Source: Halanaerobium kushneri
GTDB lineage: Bacteria; Bacillota; Halanaerobiia; Halanaerobiales; Halanaerobiaceae
Assembly: GCF_900156285.1 (NCBI RefSeq)
Contig: NZ_FTNC01000005.1
Coordinates: forward strand, 98,652 to 162,651
Length of the DNA: 64,000 nt
Direction of reading: 5' to 3'
Positions 52,336 to 61,120 of this stretch are shown piece after piece. The notes beneath the pieces are model-generated. The model worked only from the letters and a program-made list of their open reading frames with translations, ran no database searches and was not told the origin of the DNA. A program made the translations under genes and the position numbers. Position 1 is the stretch's first letter, and each line of letters opens with the position of its first letter.

Positions 52336-54012
52336 TTGGATTTTAACATTGTAATTGCTGGCGAAGCAGGTCAGGGTTTAAAAACAGTAGAAGCAATGCT
52401 GACCAAAACTTTTTCTCGTCATGGTTATTACTTATTCAGTACTAAAGACTATATGTCACGTGTTAGAGGTGGCCATAACTTTATGCAGATTAGAATAAGT
52501 GATGAAAAAGTTGAAGGACCTGATGAGGGAATAGATTTACTTTTAGCTCTAAATGAAGAAAGTGTTGAGATTCACAATTCAGAAATGAACGAAGATGGAA
52601 CAATTCTATCTGAAGTTGAATCTGATAAAGATGAAATGGTATATATTGATGCCAAAGGACTGGCAAAAGAGGTTAATCCTCGTGCAGTCAATACAGTTTT
52701 TGTTGGTGCAGCCTTTAAAATTATGGGGCTTCCAACAGATCAGGCTGAAGAGGCAGTAAAAGAACACTTTGCTAAAAAAGAATCAGTGGTGGATGATAAT
52801 CTGGAATTGTTAAAACAGGGTTATCAGGCAGTAGATCAATTATATAATCTTAAGGACCTCGGTGAAAAAGAAGATAGAATGGTGATTGATGGTAACAGTG
52901 CAGTCGGTTTGGGGGCATTACTTGGAGGCTTAAGTTACTATACTGCTTATCCAATGTCACCTTCAACAGGAATTTTGCACTATGTAGCCAGTAAACAGGA
53001 AGAATTAGGAATAGTTGTCGAGCAGTCTGAAGATGAGATTGCCTCGATTAATATGGCTCTTGGTGGAACCTATGCCGGGATGCGCTCAATGACAGGAACC
53101 TCAGGTGGTGGATTGGCTTTAATGGCTGAAGGAGTTGGTCTGGCTGGAATTACAGAGACACCAATTGTAATTGCAGATGTTCAGCGTCCGGGTCCAGCAA
53201 CAGGATTACCAACCAGAACCGGTCAGGGAGACCTTCTCTTTGCAGTTAATATTGCTCAGGACGAGTTTCCTCTGATGGTTTTAGCTCCTAAGGATCAGGA
53301 AGATGCAGTTTATCAGACTTTTAGAGCAATGAATCTGGCTGATAAATATCAAATTCCTGTTATTATTCTTTCAGATCAGTTTATTGGTGATGGTTCAAAA
53401 ACTATTCCAGTAATTGACACCTCAGATATGAAAATTGAAAGACATTTAGTTGATCCGGCAGAGGTTGAAGGGGAATACAAGCGCTATAAATTTACTGAAG
53501 ATGGAATTTCACCTCGCGCTTATCCGGGCCAGCTTAAAGATAATATAGTTTTATTAGATAGTGATGAGCATGATGAATATGCTCATATTGTTGAAGATGC
53601 TGAAACTAGAGATAAGATGGTTGCAAAGCGAAATAAGAAGATGGAAAAATTAGCTGCAGAAGATCTGCTGGAACCAGAATATACTGGTCCAGAATCTCCT
53701 GAATATATTTTGGTCGGCTGGGGTTCAACTGCTGGTCCACTAAGAGAAGGTAGAAAAATACTGGCTGATGAATTTGAAATTGGACATCTTGCTTTTAATG
53801 ATGTCTGGCCACTGCCCACAGAGACTTTAGAAGAACTGGCATCCACAGAGGCTAAACTTGTATTTGTAGAAAATAATGCCGGGGCTCAATTTGACAGACT
53901 GGTACGCAGTGAGACAGGAATCAAGGCCGATTATAATATCTTAAAAGATGATGGAAGACCTTTCTCAGGTCAGGAAATTTATAGACGTTTTAAAGAAGAG
54001 GTGAGTAAATAA
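52336..54012 (+). CDS. korA: 2-Oxoacid:ferredoxin oxidoreductase, alpha/gamma subunit
   Basis: A 558-residue fused gamma-alpha subunit. The gamma domain occupies about residues 1-190 (IAGEAGQGLKTVEAML, SRVRGGHNFMQIR). The alpha domain has GLGALLGGLSYYTAYPMSPS and GTSGGGLALMAEGVGLAGI. With KorB it oxidises a 2-oxoacid (2-oxoglutarate or a branched-chain acid) to an acyl-CoA, reducing ferredoxin. The true start is TTG 52336, seven bases after AAGGAGGT; the longer frame from 52309 would run through the ribosome site. It overlaps korB by one base. Confidence 0.92.
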   Translation: MDFNIVIAGEAGQGLKTVEAMLTKTFSRHGYYLFSTKDYMSRVRGGHNFMQIRISDEKVEGPDEGIDLLLALNEESVEIHNSEMNEDGTILSEVESDKDEMVYIDAKGLAKEVNPRAVNTVFVGAAFKIMGLPTDQAEEAVKEHFAKKESVVDDNLELLKQGYQAVDQLYNLKDLGEKEDRMVIDGNSAVGLGALLGGLSYYTAYPMSPSTGILHYVASKQEELGIVVEQSEDEIASINMALGGTYAGMRSMTGTSGGGLALMAEGVGLAGITETPIVIADVQRPGPATGLPTRTGQGDLLFAVNIAQDEFPLMVLAPKDQEDAVYQTFRAMNLADKYQIPVIILSDQFIGDGSKTIPVIDTSDMKIERHLVDPAEVEGEYKRYKFTEDGISPRAYPGQLKDNIVLLDSDEHDEYAHIVEDAETRDKMVAKRNKKMEKLAAEDLLEPEYTGPESPEYILVGWGSTAGPLREGRKILADEFEIGHLAFNDVWPLPTETLEELASTEAKLVFVENNAGAQFDRLVRSETGIKADYNILKDDGRPFSGQEIYRRFKEEVSK

Positions 54013-54863
54013 TGGTAGATAAAAATATTTATCAAGCTGACCGCGAAACTGCCTGGTGTCCAGGTTGTGGTAACTTTCCTTTAAGAACAGCTCTGGCAGA
54101 TGCTTTAGCTGAGCTGGATTTAAAACCGGAAGAAATTACAATGTACACCGGTATTGGACAGGCAGCAAAGATGCCTCATTATATTAAAGTTAATGGTTTT
54201 AATGGACTTCACGGACGTTCTTTACCGCCTTCGATTGGAATGCGGGTGGCCAATCCTGAGATGACAGTGATTGTAGAATCAGGTGATGGCTGTAGTTATG
54301 GAGAAGGTGGAAATCATATTCTGCATAATATAAGACGTAATCCAGATATTATTCATCTTGTTCATGATAACCAGATTTATGGACTAACAAAGGGACAGGC
54401 TTCACCAACAAGTTTGGAAGAATTAAGAACACCGGTTCAGACTCATGGAGTTAATGCTGAGCCTCTTAATCCAGTGGAATTTGCAGTTGGAATGAAGGCT
54501 AGTTTTGTTGCTCGCAGTAGTGTGGGAGATCGTGAGCACCTTAAAGAAATGATTAAGGAAGCAAAAAAACATAAGGGTTATGCCTTAATTGATATTTTTC
54601 AGCCTTGTGTTTCCTTTAATAAGATTAATACTTATCAGTGGTACAATAAGAGGGTCTATAAATTAGAAGATCATGATCCAACAGACCATGCAGCGGCAAT
54701 GAAGGTAGCTCAGGAATTTGGAGATAAAATTCCAATTGGGATTATCTATAGAGAAGAAAAACCTACTTTTAGAGATCGAATTCCCTATCTTAAAGATAAA
54801 GCATTAGTTGACCGTGATGTTGAAGTTGAGGATCTAAAATTCTTAATTGATGAGTTTAAATAA
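54012..54863 (+). CDS. korB: 2-Oxoacid:ferredoxin oxidoreductase, beta subunit
   Basis: A 283-residue thiamine-diphosphate-binding subunit. The [4Fe-4S]/TPP start region has WCPGCGNFPLR. The TPP motif runs from ESGDGCSYGEGGNHILHNIR to HDNQIYGLTKGQ. A third cysteine is in FQPCVSFNK. No delta ferredoxin subunit follows, so this is a two-subunit type. ATG 54012 overlaps the korA stop, so translation is coupled. Substrate cannot be set from sequence alone. Confidence 0.92.
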   Translation: MVDKNIYQADRETAWCPGCGNFPLRTALADALAELDLKPEEITMYTGIGQAAKMPHYIKVNGFNGLHGRSLPPSIGMRVANPEMTVIVESGDGCSYGEGGNHILHNIRRNPDIIHLVHDNQIYGLTKGQASPTSLEELRTPVQTHGVNAEPLNPVEFAVGMKASFVARSSVGDREHLKEMIKEAKKHKGYALIDIFQPCVSFNKINTYQWYNKRVYKLEDHDPTDHAAAMKVAQEFGDKIPIGIIYREEKPTFRDRIPYLKDKALVDRDVEVEDLKFLIDEFK

Positions 54864-54955
54864 GATTCTAATTCAATTTGGATTAAAACAAATAATAAAT
54901 TAATAGTTTATAGAATTAAAATTGGATAGCAATTATATTAAGGAGGCATTTAATT

Positions 54956-55447
54956 ATGAATATTTATGATTTTGCAATTGATTTTGAGATTGAAAACCGT
55001 GAGTTTTACGAAGACTGTGCTGCTAATACAAACCACGAAGAACTAAAAAGAGTATTTTTAGAACTGGCAGAAGAAGAAAAGAAACACGAAAATATTGTGC
55101 GTCAGTTAAAGGAAAATAAAGAGGTTGATGAAGTAGAGTCTGGCATTTTACCAAAGGCAAAAGAAGCTTTTGACAAAATTGCTGAAGATATGCCTACAGG
55201 TGAAGATGTAATGCCAGAAGAACAGGTTGATGTTTACAAAAAGGCTATTGAGTTAGAAAAAAAGAGTTATGATTTCTATACCGAAAAAGCTGAAGAATCA
55301 GATTCTGAGATAGTCAAAAAGACCTTTAAACGACTGGCAGAAGAGGAAAAGAAACACGAAAGAATTATGGATAACATAACTGAAATGGTAGATCGTCCAA
55401 ATACATGGTTGGAAGATGCTGAGTGGTATCACTTAGAAGACTATTAA
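54956..55447 (+). CDS. Rubrerythrin-like ferritin-family protein
   Basis: A 163-residue di-iron four-helix-bundle protein. Two E-x2-EExxxH-type ligand groups are seen: EIENREFYEDCA with AEEEKKHENIV, and ELEKKSYDFYTEKA with AEEEKKHERIM. The rubredoxin domain of full rubrerythrins is missing; the C-terminus is NTWLEDAEWYHLEDY. Likely role is peroxide reduction or iron handling. ATG 54956 follows AAGGAGG. It stands alone in its transcript. Confidence 0.88.
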   Translation: MNIYDFAIDFEIENREFYEDCAANTNHEELKRVFLELAEEEKKHENIVRQLKENKEVDEVESGILPKAKEAFDKIAEDMPTGEDVMPEEQVDVYKKAIELEKKSYDFYTEKAEESDSEIVKKTFKRLAEEEKKHERIMDNITEMVDRPNTWLEDAEWYHLEDY

Positions 55448-55494
55448 ACTCAACTATTGTAAATAAAAAATAACTAAATAATTATTTCAATAAT

Positions 55495-55648
55495 ACCTGC
55501 AGCTGGAATTTAAATAGATTTTGCATTATAGAATTATCATTTATTGAGATTACCTATATTGGATTGAGTAAATTTGATTTCAATTGGATAGTCAGATAGA
55601 TAATTGTAAGTGTGAGTGTAAGTAATTCCAGCCGCAGGTGTTTTTATT
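55495..55648 (+). other. Long-loop inverted repeat with T-run, possible ncRNA
   Basis: ACCTGCAGCTGGAATT (55495-55510) is complementary to AATTCCAGCCGCAGGT (55624-55639) with one mismatch. About 113 bases lie between. A TTTTT-A-TTT run follows the right arm. It could be an intrinsic terminator with a very long loop, or a stable RNA ending there. It lies in the 363-base gap between the rubrerythrin-like gene and hcp, which has no protein gene that I can see. Confidence 0.45.
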
Positions 55649-55668
55649 TAAGGGAAAAATTATTTTTC

Positions 55669-55710
55669 TGTGACTTATATCATAGAAGAATATATTTAAA
55701 GTTATATAAT
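55669..55710 (+). promoter_or_regulatory. hcp promoter with Crp/Fnr-type box
   Basis: TGTGA-CTTATA-TCATA at 55669-55684 is a Crp/Fnr-type palindrome. TATAAT is at 55705-55710. A start near 55717 would put the box centre near -40.5, a class II activator position. Confidence 0.65.
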
Positions 55711-55810
55711 AATACTTGAGTAAAGCACTTGAAATTCAAATTTATTACTAGCTGCAGAAAAATATATTATATACTGCAGAATATATTTATTTCAAAAGGA
55801 GGAATAATTT

Positions 55811-57481
55811 ATGTCTATGTTTTGTTATCAGTGTCAGGAAACAGCTAAGAATGAAGGCTGTACTGTAAGAGGTGTCTGTGGTAAAGATGCAGATGTTGCA
55901 AATTTACAGGATTTATTAGTATTTGTTTTAAAAGGAATTTCTGTTTATGCAGAAAAAGCTAAAGCAGAGGGTGTTGACCTCTCAGATAAAACTGCTCCAT
56001 TTATTATGGAAGGATTGTTTGCCACAATTACTAATGCTAACTTTGATGCTGAGAGATTTGAAGATTTAATTGATGAAGCTTTTGCTTTAAGAGATGAAGT
56101 TAAAGCTGAATTTGAAAAAGCGTATAAAGAAAATCACGGCGAAGAATTTAGTGGAGAACTACCTGAACATGCTACCTGGTACAGCGACGATGTAAGCGAT
56201 TATTATGATAAGGGTACTGATGTTGGAGTTCTGGAAACTGAAGATGTTGATGTTAGATCTTTACGTGAGCTTGCTACATATGGTCTTAAGGGTATTGCTG
56301 CTTACGGCGATCATGCCAGAGTATTAGGAAAGCATAAAGAAGAAATTGATAGATTTACTCAAAAATGTCTTGCTGCTACAACAGATGACAGTATGAGTGT
56401 TGATGATTTAGTAGGATTAGTTATGGAAACTGGTGAGATGGCTGTAGAAACTATGGCTCTCCTAGATGAAGCTAATACTTCTACTTATGGTCATCCAGAA
56501 CCAACTGATGTAAATATTGGTGTCCGCAATAACCCTGGTATTCTAATCAGTGGTCATGATCTAAAAGATATGGAAGAGTTATTAGAGCAGACAGAAGGAA
56601 CTGGAGTAGATGTATATACTCACAGTGAAATGTTACCTGCTAATTCCTATCCAGCCTTTAAAAAGTACGATCACTTTGTTGGTAACTATGGTAATTCATG
56701 GTGGCACCAGGATAAAGAATTTGAATCATTTAATGGTCCAATCTTAATGACAACAAATTGTATTACACCTGTTAAAGATTCATATAAGGACCGCATCTTT
56801 ACTACTGGTATGGCAGGATATCCTGAGGTTACTCATATTCCTGACCGTAAAGAGGGAGAAAGCAAAGATTTTTCTGAGCTAATCGAATTAGCTAAGACCT
56901 GTGATTCTCCAGTTCAGCTAGAAGAAGGTACAATCCCTGGTGGCTATGCTCGTAATACTGTGATGAGCGTTGCTGACAAGGTGATTGAGGCTGTAGAAAA
57001 CGGAGATATTGGCCGTTTTGTAGTAATGGGTGGTTGTGATGGCCGCTTTAAGGATAGAGAATACTTTACTGATGTAGCTAAAGAATTACCTGAAGATGCA
57101 GTAATACTAACTTCTGGTTGTGCTAAGTATCGTTACAATAAACTTGATCTGGGAGATATAGGTGGAATTCCAAGAGTATTAGATGCAGGTCAGTGTAATG
57201 ACTCTTATTCCTTAGCTTATATTGCTCTCCAGCTTAAAGAAGCTATGGGTGTAGATGATATCAATGATCTACCAATCTCTTATGATATAGCCTGGTATGA
57301 ACAGAAAGCTGTAGCGGTATTACTTGCACTGCTCTCCTTAGGAATTAAAGGAATTCGTCTTGGACCAACACTACCAGCATTTGTATCAGAAAATGTACTT
57401 AATGTATTAGTTGATAAGTTTGATATTAAGCCAACTGGTAATGCAAAAGAAGATGTTGCTGCAATTATGGCTGGTGAGTAA
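55811..57481 (+). CDS. hcp: Hybrid cluster protein (hydroxylamine/NO reductase)
   Basis: A 556-residue class I hybrid cluster protein. The N-terminal [4Fe-4S] cysteines are C5-x2-C8-x8-C17-x5-C23 ([15 protein letters not shown]). Hybrid-cluster ligands lie in [15 protein letters not shown] (His and Glu), [23 protein letters not shown] and [11 protein letters not shown]. It reduces NO or hydroxylamine and protects anaerobes from nitrosative stress. ATG 55811 (or 55817) follows AAGGAGG. The upstream box suggests control by a Crp/Fnr-type NO-responsive regulator. Confidence 0.95.
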   Translation: MSMFCYQCQETAKNEGCTVRGVCGKDADVANLQDLLVFVLKGISVYAEKAKAEGVDLSDKTAPFIMEGLFATITNANFDAERFEDLIDEAFALRDEVKAEFEKAYKENHGEEFSGELPEHATWYSDDVSDYYDKGTDVGVLETEDVDVRSLRELATYGLKGIAAYGDHARVLGKHKEEIDRFTQKCLAATTDDSMSVDDLVGLVMETGEMAVETMALLDEANTSTYGHPEPTDVNIGVRNNPGILISGHDLKDMEELLEQTEGTGVDVYTHSEMLPANSYPAFKKYDHFVGNYGNSWWHQDKEFESFNGPILMTTNCITPVKDSYKDRIFTTGMAGYPEVTHIPDRKEGESKDFSELIELAKTCDSPVQLEEGTIPGGYARNTVMSVADKVIEAVENGDIGRFVVMGGCDGRFKDREYFTDVAKELPEDAVILTSGCAKYRYNKLDLGDIGGIPRVLDAGQCNDSYSLAYIALQLKEAMGVDDINDLPISYDIAWYEQKAVAVLLALLSLGIKGIRLGPTLPAFVSENVLNVLVDKFDIKPTGNAKEDVAAIMAGE

Positions 57482-57531
57482 AATATTTACAGGTATCTGA
57501 TACCTGGACATAAATATAAATACATCTATTG

Positions 57532-57566
57532 AAGATCTGCCCAGATTATGGGCAGGTCTTTTTTTT
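57532..57566 (+). terminator. Rho-independent terminator of hcp
   Basis: AAGATCTGCCCA pairs with TGGGCAGGTCTT (one G-U pair) and a T-run follows. A second short palindrome, CAGGTATC-T-GATACCTG, lies just upstream at 57490-57506. Confidence 0.88.
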
Positions 57567-57640
57567 AGGTACAATTTTTCGCTCTAATTTTAGCAGTCAT
57601 TAGCAGTCAGCAGAATTATTTTTTTAATTTAAACTACTTA

Positions 57641-57683
57641 TGTGATATATGTCATAGTACTCCGGGCAAATTAATGGCATAAT
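57641..57683 (+). promoter_or_regulatory. Promoter of hemerythrin/scdA operon with Crp/Fnr-type box
   Basis: TGTGA-TATATG-TCATA at 57641-57656 has the same half-sites as the hcp box. The -10 box CATAAT is at 57678-57683. A start near 57690 places the box centre at about -41.5. Confidence 0.65.
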
Positions 57684-57739
57684 TAAAACATAGTAAATTA
57701 CTCAAGTTTAAATATAATTAATATAAGGAGGCAGTAAAA

Positions 57740-58510
57740 ATGGCTGCAGAAACAAGAAAAGAAGAATTAAAAAAGATTTTAGAAAGATTAAATAGTGGTG
57801 AGGCGACAGTTGAGGTTAAAAAAGAGGCACAGGAATTAATCGAAAGCATCAGTGCAAAAGAATTATCTGAAGCTGAACAGGAGTTAATAGATGAAGGTTT
57901 AGAGGAAACAGAACTCAGACATTTATGTACTGCTCATATTGAAGCAATGGCAGAAGAACTAAAAGCTCTTAAAACCAATGTGCCTGTTGGCCATCCTTTA
58001 AGTACTTTAATCTCTGAACATGAAGAAATCTTAAAAATATTAGATCGCTTGGATCAAGTTAATAAAGAAATACAAAAAATGGAAGAATTCGAGGCGGATA
58101 ATCCATTATTCAGCGAATTAAAAGAAATAGGAGCTAAACTATTGGATACAGAAAAACATCATACCCGGGAGGAAGAGACTCTTTTCCCTGAAGTTGATAA
58201 AAGCGGAGTTACTGGTCCAACCAGAATCATGAGGATGGAGCATGATGATCTCTGGCCTCATAAGGAAGAAATAATGAATCTGGCTGAAAATGCTGCTGAG
58301 ATGAAATTTGATCGTTTTAAAGCAGAATTAAAAATGCATTCAGAATATGTAGTTGTAACTTTAAGAGACCATATTTTTAAAGAAAATAATATTCTTTATC
58401 CAACAGCTAAAGATGTGATTTCAGATAGTATGTGGGAAGAAATAAAAGCTAAGAGTGATCAGATTGGCTACTGCAGTTTTACTCCTGAAAAAGAAATCAA
58501 TGCTAAATAA
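57740..58510 (+). CDS. DUF438/hemerythrin-domain protein
   Basis: A 256-residue protein. Residues 1-80 form a DUF438 helical domain (LKKILERLNSGEATVEVKKE, ETELRHLCTAHIEAM). The rest is a hemerythrin HHE domain with iron ligands in HPLSTLISEHEEIL, HHTREEETLFPEV, MRMEHDDLWPH and LRDHIFKENNILYP. Such proteins bind O2, NO or iron and often go with NO-stress genes. ATG 57740 follows AAGGAGG. The scdA gene is 16 bases downstream, in the same transcript. Confidence 0.9.
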   Translation: MAAETRKEELKKILERLNSGEATVEVKKEAQELIESISAKELSEAEQELIDEGLEETELRHLCTAHIEAMAEELKALKTNVPVGHPLSTLISEHEEILKILDRLDQVNKEIQKMEEFEADNPLFSELKEIGAKLLDTEKHHTREEETLFPEVDKSGVTGPTRIMRMEHDDLWPHKEEIMNLAENAAEMKFDRFKAELKMHSEYVVVTLRDHIFKENNILYPTAKDVISDSMWEEIKAKSDQIGYCSFTPEKEINAK

Positions 58511-58526
58511 AAAAAGAGGTGTTAAA

Positions 58527-59231
58527 ATGTTTAAATTAAATGATACAGTGGGTAATATTGTAACTGAATTTCCGGGTGCAGCAGAAATATTAAAGGAACA
58601 CAAAATTGACTTTTGCTGTGGAGGAGATCGGGAACTGGGGCTGGCTGTAAAGGAAGATTCAAATGACAATTTAGAGGCTGAAAAAATACTAAAAAAGATT
58701 AATCAAAATTACTCACAAAAAAAAGATGATTATCAAAAGATAGAAGATCCTAAAAATCTTTCTCAATCTCAACTGATAGATTATATAGTAAATAATCATC
58801 ATAGTTTTTTGCAGCAGTACTTACCTCGTCTTTCTGAGCTGACTAAAAAAATTCTGCGAGCTCATCGTGAAAATCATGGTGAAGTTTTAAAGAAGGTTCA
58901 CCGCTTATTTAGTACTTTAAAAATGGAATTAGAAGAACATTTAATTAAAGAAGAGGAAGAAATATTTCCCCTAATTAAAGAATACTCTGAGCAGGAAAAT
59001 GATATAAAGAATAAAGAAACTCTGAATGCCATCCTGGAATTGGAATCCGAACATGATACAGCTGGTGAGATAATCAAGGAATTGAGAGAAGTTACAGCTG
59101 ATTATCAGCTGCCCAAAGATGCCTGTAATTCATTTAAGCTAACTTACAATCTGCTTAAAGATTTAGAATCAGATTTATTTCAACATATTCATCTGGAAAA
59201 TAATATTTTATTTGCCCGTCTAGAAAATTAA
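58527..59231 (+). CDS. scdA: Iron-sulfur cluster repair di-iron protein (RIC/ScdA)
   Basis: A 234-residue protein for repair of Fe-S clusters damaged by NO or oxidants. The N-terminal ScdA domain has DTVGNIVTEFPGAAEIL and HKIDFCCGGDREL. The hemerythrin part has NNHHSFLQQYLP, HRENHGEV, EEHLIKEEEEIFP, ESEHDTAGEI and HIHLENNILFARL, giving the di-iron ligands. ATG 58527 is preceded by AGAGGTG, so upstream starts were rejected. It is in an operon with the DUF438 protein and near hcp. Confidence 0.93.
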   Translation: MFKLNDTVGNIVTEFPGAAEILKEHKIDFCCGGDRELGLAVKEDSNDNLEAEKILKKINQNYSQKKDDYQKIEDPKNLSQSQLIDYIVNNHHSFLQQYLPRLSELTKKILRAHRENHGEVLKKVHRLFSTLKMELEEHLIKEEEEIFPLIKEYSEQENDIKNKETLNAILELESEHDTAGEIIKELREVTADYQLPKDACNSFKLTYNLLKDLESDLFQHIHLENNILFARLEN

Positions 59232-59269
59232 AACTTCTAAAGTTATAAAAAAGTATAAGCTAATAATAA

Positions 59270-59304
59270 ACCCCCCTGCCTTAATTAAATAGTTAGCAGG
59301 GGGT
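59270..59304. terminator. Terminator between converging genes
   Basis: CCCCCTGC pairs with GCAGGGGG across about 16 bases, between scdA and the converging chemoreceptor gene. Confidence 0.7.
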
Positions 59305-59341
59305 GATTAATTTAAACTAATAAATCAACAAATTTATAATT

Positions 59342-60910
59342 TTATTCTACTTTAAAGTTAGAAATCATATTCTTAAGATTATCTGACATCTCTGATAATC
59401 GGTGGGCAGCAGATACTATTTCTTCAGTGGAGGCAATTTGTTCCTCACTGGAAGCGGCAACTTCTTCTGCATTGCTGGCAGCTTCGTCACTGACTGCGGC
59501 AACATTATTAATCATATTATTAACATCTGAACTCACTGCTGCCATTTCTCCAGTTTCGATATCAATTTCAGTAATTAAACTGCTTAATTGAGTGACTGCT
59601 TTTTCGATATTATTAAATATTGCTCCAGTATCTTCTATTACTTCTACACTATTATTAACTGCATCTTCAGTTCCATCCATTTTCTGAACAGCATTATTTA
59701 CCCCGGCCTGAATTTTATCTATCAACTTAGAAATATTGTCTGTAGCTTCGGCAGATTCTTCAGCAAGCTGTCTAATTTCATCTGCTACTACCGAAAAACC
59801 TCGCCCAGCTTCCCCAGCTCGAGCAGCTTCAATAGCTGCATTTAAAGCAAGTAAATTTGTCTGTTGTGATATATTATTAATTAATTGAACGATATTTCCG
59901 ATTTCTTCTGATAAATCACCGAGATTATTAATTGTAGAACCGATTTCTGCAGAATTATCTTTTACTTTATTGACCTGTTTAATTGAACTCTGCATTGAAT
60001 CAGTACCATTTTTAACATTTTTAATAACTTGATTAGACGAATTATCCATTGCTTTTGATTTTTCCCTGGTAGTTTCTATTTTGGAGATTAGTTGATTGAC
60101 ACTTTTACTGGTCTCAGAAATTTGGGCTGACTGCTCTTCGGCTCCTGAGGCAACATTTTCTATTGCTCCTCCCACCTGTTCGGCAGCTCTTTCTACTTCC
60201 TGCCCGGAAGCGGCAAGTTCTTCACTTTGAGCACTTAGCTCACTGACTTCCATCTGAATTTCTCCCACCAAATCTTTTTGAGCAGCAGCAGTTTTATTAT
60301 AAGCGCTGGCTAATTTACCAAGTTCATCCGTGCTCTCTATATCTAGCCTGTAGGTTAAATCTCCTGCAGCCATTTTGTTCATTCCAATTAATATTTTATT
60401 TATATTTTTAGAAATATAACGAGAAATAAATAAAATTATTAGTGTAAAAATAATAGCAGCTATAATTAAAAAGACAATTAGAGTATTAGAAATATTTCCA
60501 ATAATATTTTCTAACTCATTCCTGACCCCATTGACCTGATTATTAATTATACCTTCATAAGTACCGGCCCCAATAAAAAAATCAGTATTATTTATTGGTG
60601 CAACATAACTTATCTTATTTTCATCTTCTCCCGTATTTGGATTTGCATAAATATAATCAACAAAACCGCCTCCACTTTCAGCTGTTTCAGCCAGAGAACG
60701 CAAGATATACTTGCCATTAGCATCCTGCAGATCCCATCTGTTATTACCTACAACTTCTGGCGATGGAGGAAGAGAGATTGTATTACCATCATAATCATAA
60801 ATAAAGAAATATCCTACTTCTCCAAATCCAATATTTTTATTATAATTTCTAATTAGTTCCTGTAAATCCTGCTTACTTAAATCATTATTTGAATTATTTA
60901 ACTCACCCAA
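59342..60910 (-). CDS. Chemoreceptor lacking its N-terminal start and first helix
   Basis: A 522-residue (from TTG 60910) methyl-accepting protein. A Cache-like sensor domain (about 20-130: [28 protein letters not shown]) is followed by one membrane helix (about 143-165), a HAMP region and the signalling tip [20 protein letters not shown]. The frame is open to 60976 and reads ([15 protein letters not shown]), typical of the sensor domain directly after a first membrane helix. An in-frame TAG at 60977-60979 stops it, and no ATG or ribosome site exists. The first membrane helix is missing, so the sensor would not be exported. It may be a 5'-truncated pseudogene, although a promoter is retained. 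Confidence 0.8.
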   Translation of the reverse strand: MGELNNSNNDLSKQDLQELIRNYNKNIGFGEVGYFFIYDYDGNTISLPPSPEVVGNNRWDLQDANGKYILRSLAETAESGGGFVDYIYANPNTGEDENKISYVAPINNTDFFIGAGTYEGIINNQVNGVRNELENIIGNISNTLIVFLIIAAIIFTLIILFISRYISKNINKILIGMNKMAAGDLTYRLDIESTDELGKLASAYNKTAAAQKDLVGEIQMEVSELSAQSEELAASGQEVERAAEQVGGAIENVASGAEEQSAQISETSKSVNQLISKIETTREKSKAMDNSSNQVIKNVKNGTDSMQSSIKQVNKVKDNSAEIGSTINNLGDLSEEIGNIVQLINNISQQTNLLALNAAIEAARAGEAGRGFSVVADEIRQLAEESAEATDNISKLIDKIQAGVNNAVQKMDGTEDAVNNSVEVIEDTGAIFNNIEKAVTQLSSLITEIDIETGEMAAVSSDVNNMINNVAAVSDEAASNAEEVAASSEEQIASTEEIVSAAHRLSEMSDNLKNMISNFKVE

Positions 60911-61001
60911 AAATTGTGAAGCCGTTTCTGTAGCATTTTTAATTCTTTCTTTTTCTAAATCAAATAATATTGATAACTATTATAAATTATAAATATTTTA
61001 A

Positions 61002-61031
61002 ATTATAATTAAAAATATAATTTGCAGTCAA
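61002..61031 (-). promoter_or_regulatory. Minus-strand promoter before truncated chemoreceptor
   Basis: On the minus strand TTGACT (61026-61031) and TATAAT (61002-61007) are 18 bases apart. The transcript would start only about 20 bases before the open frame, so no room is left for a normal start region. Confidence 0.5.
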
Positions 61032-61052
61032 TATTTACGGATTGAAAAGCAG

Positions 61053-61094
61053 GATTACTTATATTGATCTAGAAATAATATAAGTGAAGTAATC
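61053..61094. promoter_or_regulatory. Interrupted palindrome before Rossmann chemoreceptor
   Basis: GATTACTTATATT (61053-61065) is complementary to AATATAAGT...AATC (61077-61094) apart from a five-base insertion. It may be an operator or leader hairpin for the gene at 61121. Confidence 0.35.
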
Positions 61095-61120
61095 ATATTT
61101 AAAAACGGGGGAATTTTTTT

